From: Leptospira sp.
Lineage (GTDB): Bacteria > Spirochaetota > Leptospiria > Leptospirales > Leptospiraceae
Reading direction: 5' to 3'
DNA length: 64,000 nt
Assembly (NCBI GenBank): GCA_027533185.1
Contig: JAPZTS010000002.1
Location: 28,232 to 92,231, forward strand
The notes beneath the pieces are model-generated. The model was not told the DNA's origin, searched no databases, and saw only the letters and a program-made list of their open reading frames with translations. Both the position numbers and the translations under genes were made by a program. The first letter of the stretch is position 1, and each line of letters opens with the position of its first letter. Below, piece after piece: positions 1 through 9,896 of this stretch.

Positions 1-2345
1 ATAAAGTTTCGCGCAATATCAATGTTTTGCGTAGACGAAACCACATACACTCCGAAATTTCCCGTACTCGTTGCACCGTTGACAATTCCCAATCGGATTT
101 CATTATTTGCGACCGTGTGGCCTACCTCCAAATGTGCGGTAGCTGAAAGACTGGTAGCAGTTCCTGCCCCAATGATGTTACCTTGGGTGAGCGAACCAAT
201 TGACATATTGGTAGTGGGAACAATGCGGATTCCACTCGTTTGTGCCCCGTCACCACCAAACAGCAAATTTCCCCACAAAGCACCACCAGCGTTTCCTGAT
301 TCATGGTAGTATCCTGCACTCCTAGATCCAAATACCGCCGGATTAGCATTTCCGCCTTGGAAGTAATTTCCCTGGATTTCGCCTACATTTACATTGCCAG
401 ATCCAGTGACAAACATCCCGGCCGAGATACATCCAGAAAAGTTGCAGGTACCACCTTTAAAAATTGAATTCAGTTTAAAATTTGGCGTCATCGGGATCGT
501 ACCAGAAACTCGAATAGCAGTCGTTACACAATTATTGGTGGAACACTCTCCTCCTGAAACTGTATTGAGTGCAAGGATAGGACTCGCATTGAATGTTGAG
601 ACTCCAGATGCAGAAATAGTTCCTTCCCCACCTGAGACTTCGTTGTCTATGATATAAATTGAATTGGAGCCAGCCACAAAGATACCCGCCGTATGGTCTC
701 TGACTCCTTCAAAACCGAAGATCCGGAGTCCTCCAATGAAAGTCGGAACCGTGACCCCTGTATTTACATAAATAATAGAACAAGGGCTTGTCACAGTTGG
801 CGCAGCACAGGCAGAAGGTGGAGTTGTCATCCGGATTTGGGTGGGATAGAGTGCTGGGTCTCTCTGACCAAAAAGAGAACCAGATCGGTAGCCTCCATAA
901 ATGGAAACTCCATTGCCAACAAGGATGATTTCATTGGGCCCAGCTCCATTGGATTCATAGGTTCCTTCTTCTACAAGAATGGCACAATCTGCAGTCGGAC
1001 AGGAACCCATATTGTTGAATGCGGTGGAAATATTCGCCAAAGGGAGTGCGGAGTTTGTCCCTGGATTAGCATCGTTACCTGAGGTAGAACTCACATAAAG
1101 GATGTTACTCGGTATATTGTACAATAAACTTGTAGTAGAAGAAAGCGGATACCCGCCAGCCGTTGTCGTACAATTTAGGGTTAATGTGCGAAATCCAGTC
1201 AGCCACGATGACGAAGTCCCCGAATTAGGAGATACAACCAAGGTATCATTCGGGAAGTTTGTACTTGTTACGGCAAATTCAGGAAGTCCTGTTGGTGTTC
1301 CTCCAAATGTTCCCGTTGAACTCAAACAACTACTCACATCCACTGGGGCGGTAAACACCAGGAATAGACTTTCGTCTGGTCTGAGAATAGAACCAGTCTT
1401 AGGTGTGCTATCTGCTAGAATCAAAGTAAAACAATTGTAGCGAACAACAACTCCAGCACCAGCGATCAATGCCGTTTCCGGATTCGGTCCAGTGGAATCA
1501 TAAACACAAGAATGGTTGGAAGGATTTTGTGAAACGCGTAAACTGTATCTTTCTCCCGTAGCAAGATTTGTCGGAAAAGTATAAGTTCCATTGGCGGTGA
1601 CAGATAAAGTTTCATTGGAATTGTTTTGGATGCGCAAGGGACTGGTATTTGATGGCGAAACACCAACCACTTCCACTCTTATGGGATAGGCAGTTGTAGT
1701 GCAATTAATGCTAATATTTGTTACATCCTGCGCTAAGAATATTCCACTCGGGTTGGTAATAGAACAGCTCTGCGTGGGGCTCGTTGGTGATGATAGAACA
1801 ACAACATTGTAATTGCTACCTTCCGTATACGTAGTCGAAAAAGAAAAAGTTCCAGAACCACTGATGTTTACTGTCGATCCGTCGATCGTATTTTCCAATA
1901 CGAGGTCCGTACTTGCGGCGTCTTTGCCTGCCACGGTTCCAGAGAGTGCGTACCGCTCCGAGTCACAATTGATAAGGATGGATTCCACATCACTCGAGCC
2001 GACTCTTCCCGTTCCACCTGTTACAGTGCAGGATTGGTTTGGAGAGGTGGGCTGGGTAAGAACGGTGACGGTAAATTCGCTCCCTGAGGTAAGTGTGTTA
2101 GAAAAACTGATCTTTCCGTTCTCTGCTACACTTAATGTTTCCAAGGGACCGTTCAATTGTATAACGAGACCACTGCCACTAAGCCCTGAAACTGTGGGAC
2201 TAATTTTATAGTTTCCCGAACTGGTAAACCTAAGGAGGGCGCTAATTGCTTCCAGAGCACTCCTACCTAAGGTCGGAATACAAGTCTCGAAACAAGTAAG
2301 AGTAAAAAATAAAATGGCGAGAACTGTAAATGGATGCCTTTTCAT
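1..2345 (-). CDS. Large surface lipoprotein with repeated beta-sandwich-like modules (3' end outside window)
   Basis: This open frame runs without a stop from an ATG at 2345 off the left edge, so the C-terminus is missing. The start MKRHPFTVLAILFFTLTC is a signal peptide with a likely lipidated Cys near residue 18. About three modules of roughly 85 residues follow. Each has a Ser/Gly/Leu-rich opening (such as SGLSGSGLVIQLN), a Thr/Ser-rich middle, a TVTVLTQPTSPNQSC-like segment and a closing Cys. Downstream, the phrase YVSSTSGNDANPGT and Gly/Asn-rich text resemble DUF1565/parallel beta-helix surface proteins common in Leptospira. Inferred to be an outer-membrane or surface lipoprotein of unknown ligand. 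It is the last gene of its strand here. Confidence 0.8.
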   Translation of the reverse strand, partial: MKRHPFTVLAILFFTLTCFETCIPTLGRSALEAISALLRFTSSGNYKISPTVSGLSGSGLVIQLNGPLETLSVAENGKISFSNTLTSGSEFTVTVLTQPTSPNQSCTVTGGTGRVGSSDVESILINCDSERYALSGTVAGKDAASTDLVLENTIDGSTVNISGSGTFSFSTTYTEGSNYNVVVLSSPTSPTQSCSITNPSGIFLAQDVTNISINCTTTAYPIRVEVVGVSPSNTSPLRIQNNSNETLSVTANGTYTFPTNLATGERYSLRVSQNPSNHSCVYDSTGPNPETALIAGAGVVVRYNCFTLILADSTPKTGSILRPDESLFLVFTAPVDVSSCLSSTGTFGGTPTGLPEFAVTSTNFPNDTLVVSPNSGTSSSWLTGFRTLTLNCTTTAGGYPLSSTTSLLYNIPSNILYVSSTSGNDANPGTNSALPLANISTAFNNMGSCPTADCAILVEEGTYESNGAGPNEIILVGNGVSIYGGYRSGSLFGQRDPALYPTQIRMTTPPSACAAPTVTSPCSIIYVNTGVTVPTFIGGLRIFGFEGVRDHTAGIFVAGSNSIYIIDNEVSGGEGTISASGVSTFNASPILALNTVSGGECSTNNCVTTAIRVSGTIPMTPNFKLNSIFKGGTCNFSGCISAGMFVTGSGNVNVGEIQGNYFQGGNANPAVFGSRSAGYYHESGNAGGALWGNLLFGGDGAQTSGIRIVPTTNMSIGSLTQGNIIGAGTATSLSATAHLEVGHTVANNEIRLGIVNGATSTGNFGVYVVSSTQNIDIARNF

Positions 2346-2433
2346 GACTCTACCTGATACAACAAATTTCCTCGATTTTTTTCCTATGAAATCGCAGAAT
2401 TTCGACCCCTTTTCCAATAAATACCCTCAACTT

Positions 2434-3345
2434 TTAAACCATTTCTGCTACCTGCATAATCCAGGAAGTGTAATAATTTGCCAGAGAACGTAAGAGGAAT
2501 AGATCCGAATCAAAAACATTCGCTTTCGAAACCTCTTGGATTTTGATCGTTTGGACCGCGTGGGCATACTTCGACCGAAATTGTAAGAGTGGGGTATCTT
2601 TTGGAATATATGTCTCAATGCGCGTTGTCATTCCATCGTCAAAACCATACTCTTTTTTCCATTCCGAAAGTAAGGTATCGCATCTATATTTTTTTGCAAG
2701 GAGTTGTTGTGCGATAATATTCCGGAACATAAGTTCAATAGCTGTGATCGTTGTTTCTCTATATGTAAGAGCTAACTCGTCCACTAAAAGGTCTTTTTTT
2801 AGCATGGCATCTTTCAAATTACCGAGTCCTAATATCTTTTGGTTCAGAGCATTGTAGATTCGAAAACTTTGTAACATAGATTCTCTTTCTTGGACCGATA
2901 GATCTCCCTCAAGTGTGACAGATGTTTCCTTTGACTCTTGCGACTTGCCCACGCTAAGTAAGTCGATGGTTTGGAAAAGAATTTCTAAAGAGAATTGATT
3001 CCGCCTATCTTTTTTATACACAACTTCTTTTTTGAAACCGTTAGCTACTCTATTGTAGAAATCCTGAATATTCAAAATTCTATATCTACCCGAAGAAGTG
3101 AGTATTTTTGCTATGGAATCTTCTACGGATTTTTGCGAATTCCAATCGATATCATTTGCTTGGGCCGCATAATTTTTTAGGAATGTATCCTTAAGGACTT
3201 GGGCCGTACCTTCTTTCATTTCTGGTTGTCGTTGTAAAGTTCTGTAACAAAGGAGGGCATCTTTCTTCAATTGATTCTCTTTTGTGAACTCCAATTCTTT
3301 TTTTTTCGCTAGTGTTTTTTCACGTTCTGATTGTTCGATTTCCAT
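2434..3345 (-). CDS. Hypothetical protein, helical, 303 aa
   Basis: I recognise no family. The 303-residue product opens with a highly charged Glu/Lys-rich helix and is predicted helical throughout, with few Gly or Pro. It has no signal peptide or membrane segment, so it is likely cytoplasmic. It is divergent from the TMEM43-like gene at 3557. The upstream 211 bases hold no other gene. Possibly genus-restricted. Confidence 0.7.
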   Translation of the reverse strand: MEIEQSEREKTLAKKKELEFTKENQLKKDALLCYRTLQRQPEMKEGTAQVLKDTFLKNYAAQANDIDWNSQKSVEDSIAKILTSSGRYRILNIQDFYNRVANGFKKEVVYKKDRRNQFSLEILFQTIDLLSVGKSQESKETSVTLEGDLSVQERESMLQSFRIYNALNQKILGLGNLKDAMLKKDLLVDELALTYRETTITAIELMFRNIIAQQLLAKKYRCDTLLSEWKKEYGFDDGMTTRIETYIPKDTPLLQFRSKYAHAVQTIKIQEVSKANVFDSDLFLLRSLANYYTSWIMQVAEMV

Positions 3346-3556
3346 TTGGATTCAATCTCAGTCGATTGCCTCTGTATTGAATAGTGTACAGCATTCAATA
3401 AATTTTTCCACTCTATTCCTGTTGGTTCGGAACAGTTTTCCAAAGATCCTGCCACCATTCGGCCCTATCCTGGTTATTCTATAAAAAAGTTCTTTCCAAG
3501 AATTTGTATTCTCTTACAATCTTGGAGTTTTGAACCAGATAGATAGGAGATAAAGA

Positions 3557-4663
3557 ATGCTTGGAAATTTAGGTGAGAGTTTAAAAGGTACGGTTGCAGG
3601 GGTTGGAATGCTCATTGCTTCGTTCCCTGTCCTTTTTTATAACGAAGGCTGTGCGGTGGATATCGCAAAAGGATTGGAAGAGGGACTTGAAGTTGTAGAG
3701 AGCATTGATCCAGCAAAATCTGTAGCCAATTACAATGGAAAACTCATCCATGCCAATGGGAATGCGCAGGCAGACTCCACGATTTCCGATCCGGAATTTG
3801 GAGTTGAGGTAAAGGCTCTTGGTCTTTCTCGGTCCGTTGAGATGTATCAATGGGAAGAGTCTGTCTCAGAAGATGACAAAAAGAACAAAACCTATCGCTA
3901 CAACAAAACTTGGTCATCCAGTCCTATTGATTCTTCCCGATTCAATGAGCCAAGTGGTCATGAAAACCCTGCTATGCTGTACAACGAAAAAAAATTCTCT
4001 CCCACTCGAGTGAACATGGAAAATTTAGTATTCTCCGAGTCTCTTATTGATTCCATCCCAGTTCGAGAAACATATTCTTACGATTCGGCGACAGTATCTC
4101 GTATTAGAGCAAAGTTTGGAAAGGAAAGTCAAGTGACAGATGGAAACATTTATTTGGGAGCCAATCCGTCAGCACCAGAAATTGGTGATGTTCAGATAAC
4201 ACACCAAATTGCGCCCGAAGGAGCAGTTTCCATCGTGGGTTTGTTAAATGGATCTACGGTGAATTCGTATACCACCAAACGTAAAACTTCGATTTTAATG
4301 TTTGATTATGGTACCAAAGATGCAGGGACTATGTTTCAAGAAGCCCAAGACGCGAACGTAATGAGAACGTGGCTTGTTCGAATTGGAGGAATGTTTTTGA
4401 TGTTCCTTGGGTTTAGAGGATTGTTTGGTCCCATTGCAGCTGTCGGCGGAATGATACCCATTTTAGGCTCCATTTTAAATTTTGGTTTGTCCTTAGTATC
4501 GGCTGTCCTTGCATTTTCTCTATCGTTTATGACAATTTCCATTGCTTGGATATTTTACCGTCCATTGGTTGGAATTCCATTATTACTGATTGGTATTGGT
4601 GCGTTCGCGTATCTCTACTATTTGAAAGACAAACAAAAGGCAAATCCGCAAACACAAAGTTAA
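3557..4663 (+). CDS. TMEM43 family membrane protein
   Basis: The 368-residue protein has an N-terminal membrane helix (about residues 10-28, ending FPVLFYNEGCAVD). A long extramembrane domain of about 240 residues follows, with repeated VKALGLSRSVEMYQW-like text. Three or four hydrophobic helices lie at the C-terminus (about 275-358). This layout matches the TMEM43/DUF1625 family, present in bacteria and in the human inner nuclear membrane. The bacterial role is unknown. A strong ribosome site (TAGGAGAT) lies just before the ATG, and an intrinsic terminator follows at 4703-4738. Confidence 0.8.
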   Translation: MLGNLGESLKGTVAGVGMLIASFPVLFYNEGCAVDIAKGLEEGLEVVESIDPAKSVANYNGKLIHANGNAQADSTISDPEFGVEVKALGLSRSVEMYQWEESVSEDDKKNKTYRYNKTWSSSPIDSSRFNEPSGHENPAMLYNEKKFSPTRVNMENLVFSESLIDSIPVRETYSYDSATVSRIRAKFGKESQVTDGNIYLGANPSAPEIGDVQITHQIAPEGAVSIVGLLNGSTVNSYTTKRKTSILMFDYGTKDAGTMFQEAQDANVMRTWLVRIGGMFLMFLGFRGLFGPIAAVGGMIPILGSILNFGLSLVSAVLAFSLSFMTISIAWIFYRPLVGIPLLLIGIGAFAYLYYLKDKQKANPQTQS

Positions 4664-4702
4664 ACGATTTTTGTACAAACTTTTGTTCAACGTGTACAAA
4701 AG

Positions 4703-4738
4703 AAAAGGCTAGGGAGAATACTCTTCCTAGCCTTTTTT
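4703..4738. terminator. Bidirectional intrinsic terminator
   Basis: An 11-bp perfect stem (4703-4713 with 4726-4736, core GGCTAGG/CCTAGCC) is flanked by A and T runs on both sides. It lies between the convergent TMEM43-like and PuuD-like genes and can stop transcription from either strand. Confidence 0.85.
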
Positions 4739-4758
4739 GTAAACATTCGAGTTAAAAA

Positions 4759-5376
4759 TTAAACTTCAGTGCTGATTGTAAAAGATTGTCTGATGGAAAA
4801 CCAAACAACTAAAGCTCCCACACCACCGGCGATTGCTACAACAAGAATTCCCTCAAGTGAGAATAGAGAAATATTTCCACCAGCATGTCGACCAAAACCC
4901 ATAAAGAACAACATCGGCACCGAAAGGAATGTATTGATCCTCGAAAAGAGTGTTGCTTTTTTGGGGATTGAAGGGTCTGCAGGGTTACCTGATTTGATAC
5001 CGTTTATGATTTTTCTTTGGTTTGGCCAAATTACGAACCAAACGTTGAACCACATTATGGATCCAAGGATCATACCGAGAAGAATCCAAATAGTCCAGTT
5101 AGGCGCACTTGCACGAAGGCCAGTTGCTTCAAAGTAAAGTGCATAGTATGCAAGTCCCGATAAAAGAGTGAACATAGCCGCCCAACGGAACCAAAACAGA
5201 ACTCTTGGCATCAGTTCAGGAACTAAGGATTTTTTAATGCTTGCGTCCAATTTTCCTTGGAGCGGAACATTGACTAGGTTTAAAAAATACAACAAACCAA
5301 TCCAGCAAACACCGGAAACATAGTGAATCCAGCGGGCGAGAAACTGCGCATATGGCAAAAATGATGAATCTTCCAT
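4759..5376 (-). CDS. PuuD-like urate hydroxylase domain membrane protein
   Basis: The 205-residue integral membrane protein has about five hydrophobic helices. The opening FLARWIHYVSGVCWIGLLYFLN carries the conserved His and Trp-Ile-Gly pattern of the PuuD (membrane urate oxidase) N-terminal domain, and LGMILGSIMWFNVWFVIWPNQ also fits that family. Full PuuD proteins carry a C-terminal cytochrome c domain, which is absent here. No purine-catabolism genes are nearby, so urate oxidation is not assured; a generic heme-binding membrane protein is the alternative. Confidence 0.7.
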   Translation of the reverse strand: MEDSSFLPYAQFLARWIHYVSGVCWIGLLYFLNLVNVPLQGKLDASIKKSLVPELMPRVLFWFRWAAMFTLLSGLAYYALYFEATGLRASAPNWTIWILLGMILGSIMWFNVWFVIWPNQRKIINGIKSGNPADPSIPKKATLFSRINTFLSVPMLFFMGFGRHAGGNISLFSLEGILVVAIAGGVGALVVWFSIRQSFTISTEV

Positions 5377-5419
5377 CTTTACTCCAACTTCCTTTGAATC
5401 AAATTTTATCTGATATAAT

Positions 5420-5656
5420 TTAGAATGATTCTACTCTGACAAGCCTTAATTCATAAAATCTGTCTAAGAAAGCTTGAAATAAATGGATTAGCTTTTTCTT
5501 TTTAAGCGGATTTTCTGAAAACTGGGTATACCTATCTGGTTTTTGTTTGGGAGCGGAAGTTCGAACGGGTGCCAACAATGCCGAGGAACCGATCGGAATG
5601 CCTCTTCCTTGAGGCAATCCTCCTAGAATACCTTTCCCAATTGGAAGCCAAGCCAT
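5420..5656 (-). CDS. Doubtful small ORF downstream of the LpxR-like gene
   Basis: This frame of 78 residues starts inside the last 34 bases of the LpxR-like gene. The first half is Gly/Pro-rich and the second half is basic and helical (KKKKLIHLFQAFLDRFYEL). I see no family, signal peptide or convincing ribosome site. Without it, 5377-5622 would be about 246 bases of non-coding DNA with no terminator I can see. Listed mainly to account for that stretch. Confidence 0.2.
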   Translation of the reverse strand: MAWLPIGKGILGGLPQGRGIPIGSSALLAPVRTSAPKQKPDRYTQFSENPLKKKKLIHLFQAFLDRFYELRLVRVESF

Positions 5657-7158
5657 TGGTGTTGTTTTGGCAATCCACTTGCACTGATAAAGTCAACGGT
5701 TTGGTAGTTGTAATTGATCGAAAATAAAAAACCAGAAGAGGATACAGAAACAAAACCTGCTCTGACAAAACCAACAGGTCTTTTGAGATCTGCAATGTAA
5801 GTTTTATTTTCTCTATATTCCACCTCTTCTCTCAGAAGTTCTAACAGTTGTTCTCTCTGCCTTGGATCCAAAATAAACTGGGAAAGTATTTCATATGCAT
5901 AGTAACGCATAAAACTCGGTTGTTTTCCTCCTTCTGGTCGAAACAAAGAATATACCGCGAGAATTCTTGCGTTTTCTGGGAGCGAATCCCATTGATCTGC
6001 AATATTCTTAAGCAAAATTGTTTTAAAAACCTTTTCGATATCCTCCGCACCATTAAACACTGTATTAAAAATCAAATAGTTCATTCCAAAATCATAAGGA
6101 TTTGAAGTGCCCTTCACTAAAAATTCGTTAAATATGGCAAATCTTCGTAAAGAGTTTTTTCCATTATCTTCCGAAAGTGACCTATAGAGTAATTCTCGTT
6201 CGCCAGTTTCATATGAGGGATTCGTTAAAAAACTATCCCAATTGCTAAGTGAACTCGTCCTTGTTGTGCTTTTGTACGTTTTGTCTGATCCAACTTGACC
6301 TTGTATTGTCGCATTGTATACTTGTAGCGTTCCACCAGGATTGATATAAAAATACCAGTAACCTTCACCTTCTCTGTGTAAGATGGGTGCTCCGGGCATA
6401 AGTGCGGACGAACCTGGGCCTGGGTTGGTATCAACTTTTCCAAGTCGGAATATCAACCCAGCGGATGTATTCGTATAAATATTTCCTAAATTTAAATTAT
6501 AATGTGCTCCAAAAAAGCGATGCCAAAACTTTCTATAATCAGTATTGATTCCCACCGAATAGGAATCGGGTATTTGTGTATCCCAACCTTGTGGAGTAGG
6601 TGAACCGATTAAGTTATGGAAATTGATTTGGGCTGATTTTCCTCCAACAGATGGACCAATCATACCTAATTCCAGTTCTGTGGTAATGCTACTCGAATTT
6701 GTCCAAGTAGTGAGTGAATTGCCGATGTACCCTCGACTGGAGTACGGTCTGTCCCCAAAGGAAACATCTGCTTTTGAAATGTTTGTAGGTGTATAAAATT
6801 CTTGACCGACACTAAGACCCATTAGATATTTCGTATCTTCTGTTTTTGGGACAAAGAAATGATTCCATCCTCCCAAAATCTTTCGAGTCAGATTATCTTC
6901 GCTTGCTGTGGTATGGAATTCAAGTCTTGCTCCATTTGTATAGTAACGATCTGAAAATCCACCAAAGGCATCATTTTCCATGATCAAACGTACTTGGGAT
7001 CTTGAAGGCTCTACCTTGGGTGAATCTACGGCGATAGGAGTGGCCTCTCCTTCCTCTAGTTTGGGTGGATTGGTTACTTTGGGTTTAGGTTTGGTTTGTG
7101 CCGAGAGGTAGAAAAATCCAGAAAGGAATAGGATGATAGCTAGAAAAAAATTAGGCAT
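5623..7158 (-). CDS. LpxR-like lipid A deacylase (DUF2219), outer membrane
   Basis: The 511-residue protein has a signal peptide (residues 1-20, ending LSAQ) and then a beta-barrel-like sequence. LpxR family signatures are visible: ENDAF with Asn62-Asp63, RYYTNGARLEF at about 71-81, and His181 followed by GSPTPQGW and Gln195. LpxR removes the 3'-acyloxyacyl chain of lipid A in a calcium-dependent way. The final catalytic Glu of the family appears to be Asp here (IPDSY, about 198). A long C-terminal extension (about 300-460) is not typical of the 300-residue Salmonella enzyme. Divergent from the phosphatase gene at 7215 with a 56-base shared upstream region. Confidence 0.8.
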   Translation of the reverse strand: MPNFFLAIILFLSGFFYLSAQTKPKPKVTNPPKLEEGEATPIAVDSPKVEPSRSQVRLIMENDAFGGFSDRYYTNGARLEFHTTASEDNLTRKILGGWNHFFVPKTEDTKYLMGLSVGQEFYTPTNISKADVSFGDRPYSSRGYIGNSLTTWTNSSSITTELELGMIGPSVGGKSAQINFHNLIGSPTPQGWDTQIPDSYSVGINTDYRKFWHRFFGAHYNLNLGNIYTNTSAGLIFRLGKVDTNPGPGSSALMPGAPILHREGEGYWYFYINPGGTLQVYNATIQGQVGSDKTYKSTTRTSSLSNWDSFLTNPSYETGERELLYRSLSEDNGKNSLRRFAIFNEFLVKGTSNPYDFGMNYLIFNTVFNGAEDIEKVFKTILLKNIADQWDSLPENARILAVYSLFRPEGGKQPSFMRYYAYEILSQFILDPRQREQLLELLREEVEYRENKTYIADLKRPVGFVRAGFVSVSSSGFLFSINYNYQTVDFISASGLPKQHQWLGFQLGKVF

Positions 7159-7214
7159 ATGTTAAAAATAATTTGAATCCTTTTGTCCGCAAGTAAGTCT
7201 CAACCGAAGTCTTT

Positions 7215-9263
7215 ATGCAAAAGCGAAATTGGTTCTGTTTTGGTTTCCTCGCCACCTACTTAGTTCTGCAATCATCTGTATTCAGCGAGTCGTTGCGTCC
7301 AGTTCCCATCGACGAGGACTTTCGTATGAGTTTTCTTCCAAAGTATACTCAAGTGTATGAAGACAAAGAAGGACGGAGAGGAATCGATGAAGTTGTATCA
7401 GAATCCTTCCAAAAGAATTTTCAATTTGTAGATTCTTCACCAGAAGCATTCAACTTTTCCTATTCTAAATCTGCCTTCTGGTTGCAATTGTATTTTGAGA
7501 ATACTACAAACCATACCAAAGAATTGGTTTTTGTATTTGCATATCCAAGATTAAGTCATTTGGATTTTTTCTCAATAAATCAAGGAAACATAGAGAGAAT
7601 TCAGTCAGGATATACAATTCCTTTTTCCGAGAGAACTTATAAAAGTAGATTTTTCGTTTTCCCTTTAGGTTTGGAACCAAACGAAAGTAAAATGTTCTAT
7701 TTTCGAGTGGAATCTCCAAATGCTATCAATCTTCCATTCCAAATTTGGGATAAAAAAGCTTACGATCAACATGAGATAGATGATCATGTAATTCAATCTA
7801 TATATTATGGTATTGTAATTGCGATGCTCTTATTCAATCTTTTTCTCTACTTTATCCTGAAGGATTCAAATTACCTACTCTATGTTAGTATTGTTGTAGT
7901 CACAGCTTTTGCTGTAGCAGCCAATAATGGTATCGCCTTCCAATACTTTTGGCCAAATTCGCCTATCTTTGAACAGTATGCACTTAATCTTTTGCTCTCA
8001 TTGATTCTCGTGCTATTTTTAATATTTATGCGGAGATTACTCTCAACAGAGATTTTGTACCCAAAGTTAGATAGAGTAAGTATTATTCTAATCCTCGTAC
8101 AGATTTTCCTTTCTTTTTTATTTCTCTTTTCATTCGATTCCATAGTTAAGGTCTATGTATTTAGTCATACTATAACTGCATGTTGGATCTTACTCATTGG
8201 TATTATTGCTGCCTTTATGCGTCAGCGTACTGCTTATTTTTTCGTATTGGCTTATTCCGTTTTATTTATAGCTTTGATTGTATCAACATTGCGAGCGCTA
8301 GGTGTTCTCCCTACAAATTCAGTTACTCTTGATGGGCCTCAGTTTGGTTCTGCTTTGGAGATGATTTTACTTGCATTTGCCCTTGCTGATCGATACAATA
8401 ATTTAAGAAAAGAAAAGGAAGCTGCCGAAAGTCTTGTAAAACAGAATCTGGAAAAATCCAACTTAGAATTAGAAATAAAAGTTAAGGAAAGGACCTCGGC
8501 ACTAAATCAATCCCTACTTGCAATACGTCGGGATTTAGAAGTGGCAAAAAAAATTCAAGAAAGTGCCTTAAGTTTTGATCCGATCGTTTATCAAAGATTA
8601 AATGTTGTATCTGAGTACCTTCCCTTTTCAGAAATAGGAGGCGATTTTTTTGATATTTATTCTGTAAATCCTTCAAAATTTAGAATATTGGTTGCCGATG
8701 CAACGGGTCATGGTGTCCAGGCTGCGATGATCACAATGGCTACAAAATCACTTTACGACAACTTTAAAAATTTTGATCTACCGCCTTCCGAAATCCTAGC
8801 TATCTTTAATGATGAATATATGCGAAACTATATCTCATTAAACAGTCTTTTAACGGCAATTATTATCGATATTGATTTATCAAAATCAACAATTGAATAT
8901 GCATCGGCAGGACATCCACCAGCTGTGTTATTCCATAAATCCGAGATGATCTTATTGCCTAAAACGGGACGGATGCTTGGGATCATAAAAGGATCTTCGT
9001 ACAAAACGAATGTGCATCCATTTCAGCAAGGAGATCGACTCTTCGCATTTACAGATGGAATTTTTGAAGAGTACAACTTGAACGAAGAAGAATTTGGAGA
9101 AACAAAATTGTACAATCTTTTGCAGCAAACTTTGGTTGATCCTCTTGACAAATCTTTGAAAAAAATAATTAATTCGTTAGATAGATTTTTAGTTGGCAGT
9201 TCAAGACAGGATGATATCACCATTTTGGGTATTGAGCTAAAGGATACTGATTCGTTTTTATGA
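7215..9263 (+). CDS. 7TMR-DISM sensor with PP2C/SpoIIE phosphatase domain
   Basis: The 682-residue signalling protein has a signal peptide (about 1-24), then a periplasmic 7TMR-DISM extracellular domain (about 40-185). A seven-helix membrane block follows (about 190-395), then a coiled-coil linker and a C-terminal RsbU/SpoIIE-type PP2C phosphatase. Metal-binding motifs are visible: IGGDFFD, VADATGHG, FTDGIFEE and QDDITIL. Such proteins dephosphorylate anti-anti-sigma (STAS) proteins in partner-switching cascades. Two STAS proteins are encoded in this window (11727 and 56608) and could be targets, which is inference. A second copy of the architecture is at 58300. Confidence 0.92.
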   Translation: MQKRNWFCFGFLATYLVLQSSVFSESLRPVPIDEDFRMSFLPKYTQVYEDKEGRRGIDEVVSESFQKNFQFVDSSPEAFNFSYSKSAFWLQLYFENTTNHTKELVFVFAYPRLSHLDFFSINQGNIERIQSGYTIPFSERTYKSRFFVFPLGLEPNESKMFYFRVESPNAINLPFQIWDKKAYDQHEIDDHVIQSIYYGIVIAMLLFNLFLYFILKDSNYLLYVSIVVVTAFAVAANNGIAFQYFWPNSPIFEQYALNLLLSLILVLFLIFMRRLLSTEILYPKLDRVSIILILVQIFLSFLFLFSFDSIVKVYVFSHTITACWILLIGIIAAFMRQRTAYFFVLAYSVLFIALIVSTLRALGVLPTNSVTLDGPQFGSALEMILLAFALADRYNNLRKEKEAAESLVKQNLEKSNLELEIKVKERTSALNQSLLAIRRDLEVAKKIQESALSFDPIVYQRLNVVSEYLPFSEIGGDFFDIYSVNPSKFRILVADATGHGVQAAMITMATKSLYDNFKNFDLPPSEILAIFNDEYMRNYISLNSLLTAIIIDIDLSKSTIEYASAGHPPAVLFHKSEMILLPKTGRMLGIIKGSSYKTNVHPFQQGDRLFAFTDGIFEEYNLNEEEFGETKLYNLLQQTLVDPLDKSLKKIINSLDRFLVGSSRQDDITILGIELKDTDSFL

Positions 9264-9320
9264 AGAGTTTGGAGGATCGAAGAAAAATTTCTAAATTTTT
9301 TTAAGGAAGGAACCTAACTG

Positions 9321-9734
9321 ATGTTTAAAAGGATACTCATTTTACTTTTATTGTTTCCACTTGGCATTTTTGGAGACTCCAAAGTTTTGGATTACTCAAA
9401 TAAAACGAAAGAAAACCAATCCGAACGAACCTTTCTACTGGATTTGATTCGGGATAAGTTAACTGCAGATTTTAAACAAGAATTTCGTTTTGTTGTAAAC
9501 CATCTAAAAATTTCAGGTGACTATGCTTGGTTTATGGGAGTTGCAGAAAGAAAGGATGGAAAAGAAATCAAGATGCCACCTGAAGAAATGTATGACTGTT
9601 GTCATGTGGAGGTACTTTATCAAAAGCAAAATGGCAAATGGCAAATAGTAGATTATCAACCATTCAGTATGGATGTTTGGTATGAAAATATCTCGAAACG
9701 ATATCCAAAAGCAAATCCTAATATATTTAAATAG
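9321..9734 (+). CDS. Small secreted hypothetical protein
   Basis: The 137-residue product has a clear signal peptide (MFKRILILLLLFPLGIFGDS). The mature part resembles an NTF2-like or immunity-type small domain: a helical start, then strands with GDYAWFMGVAERKDG, an adjacent Cys-Cys pair (DCCHVEVLYQ) and NGKWQIVDYQPF near the end. Exported to periplasm or surface; function unknown. A good ribosome site (AAGGAAGG) precedes the ATG. It lies 57 bases after the phosphatase gene. Confidence 0.75.
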   Translation: MFKRILILLLLFPLGIFGDSKVLDYSNKTKENQSERTFLLDLIRDKLTADFKQEFRFVVNHLKISGDYAWFMGVAERKDGKEIKMPPEEMYDCCHVEVLYQKQNGKWQIVDYQPFSMDVWYENISKRYPKANPNIFK

Positions 9735-9896
9735 CGTCTACGAATTATAGAATATGACTAATTTTGGTTTTTTTGTCCAGAAATTGCTTACTATTTGAAT
9801 TTTGAATTATAAATTTTAGAGAAATTTTTTACTTTCATTAAAATTAAGAAAAAAATATACTTTCTAAATTTGAAAAGTAATTAGAATGGATGCACT

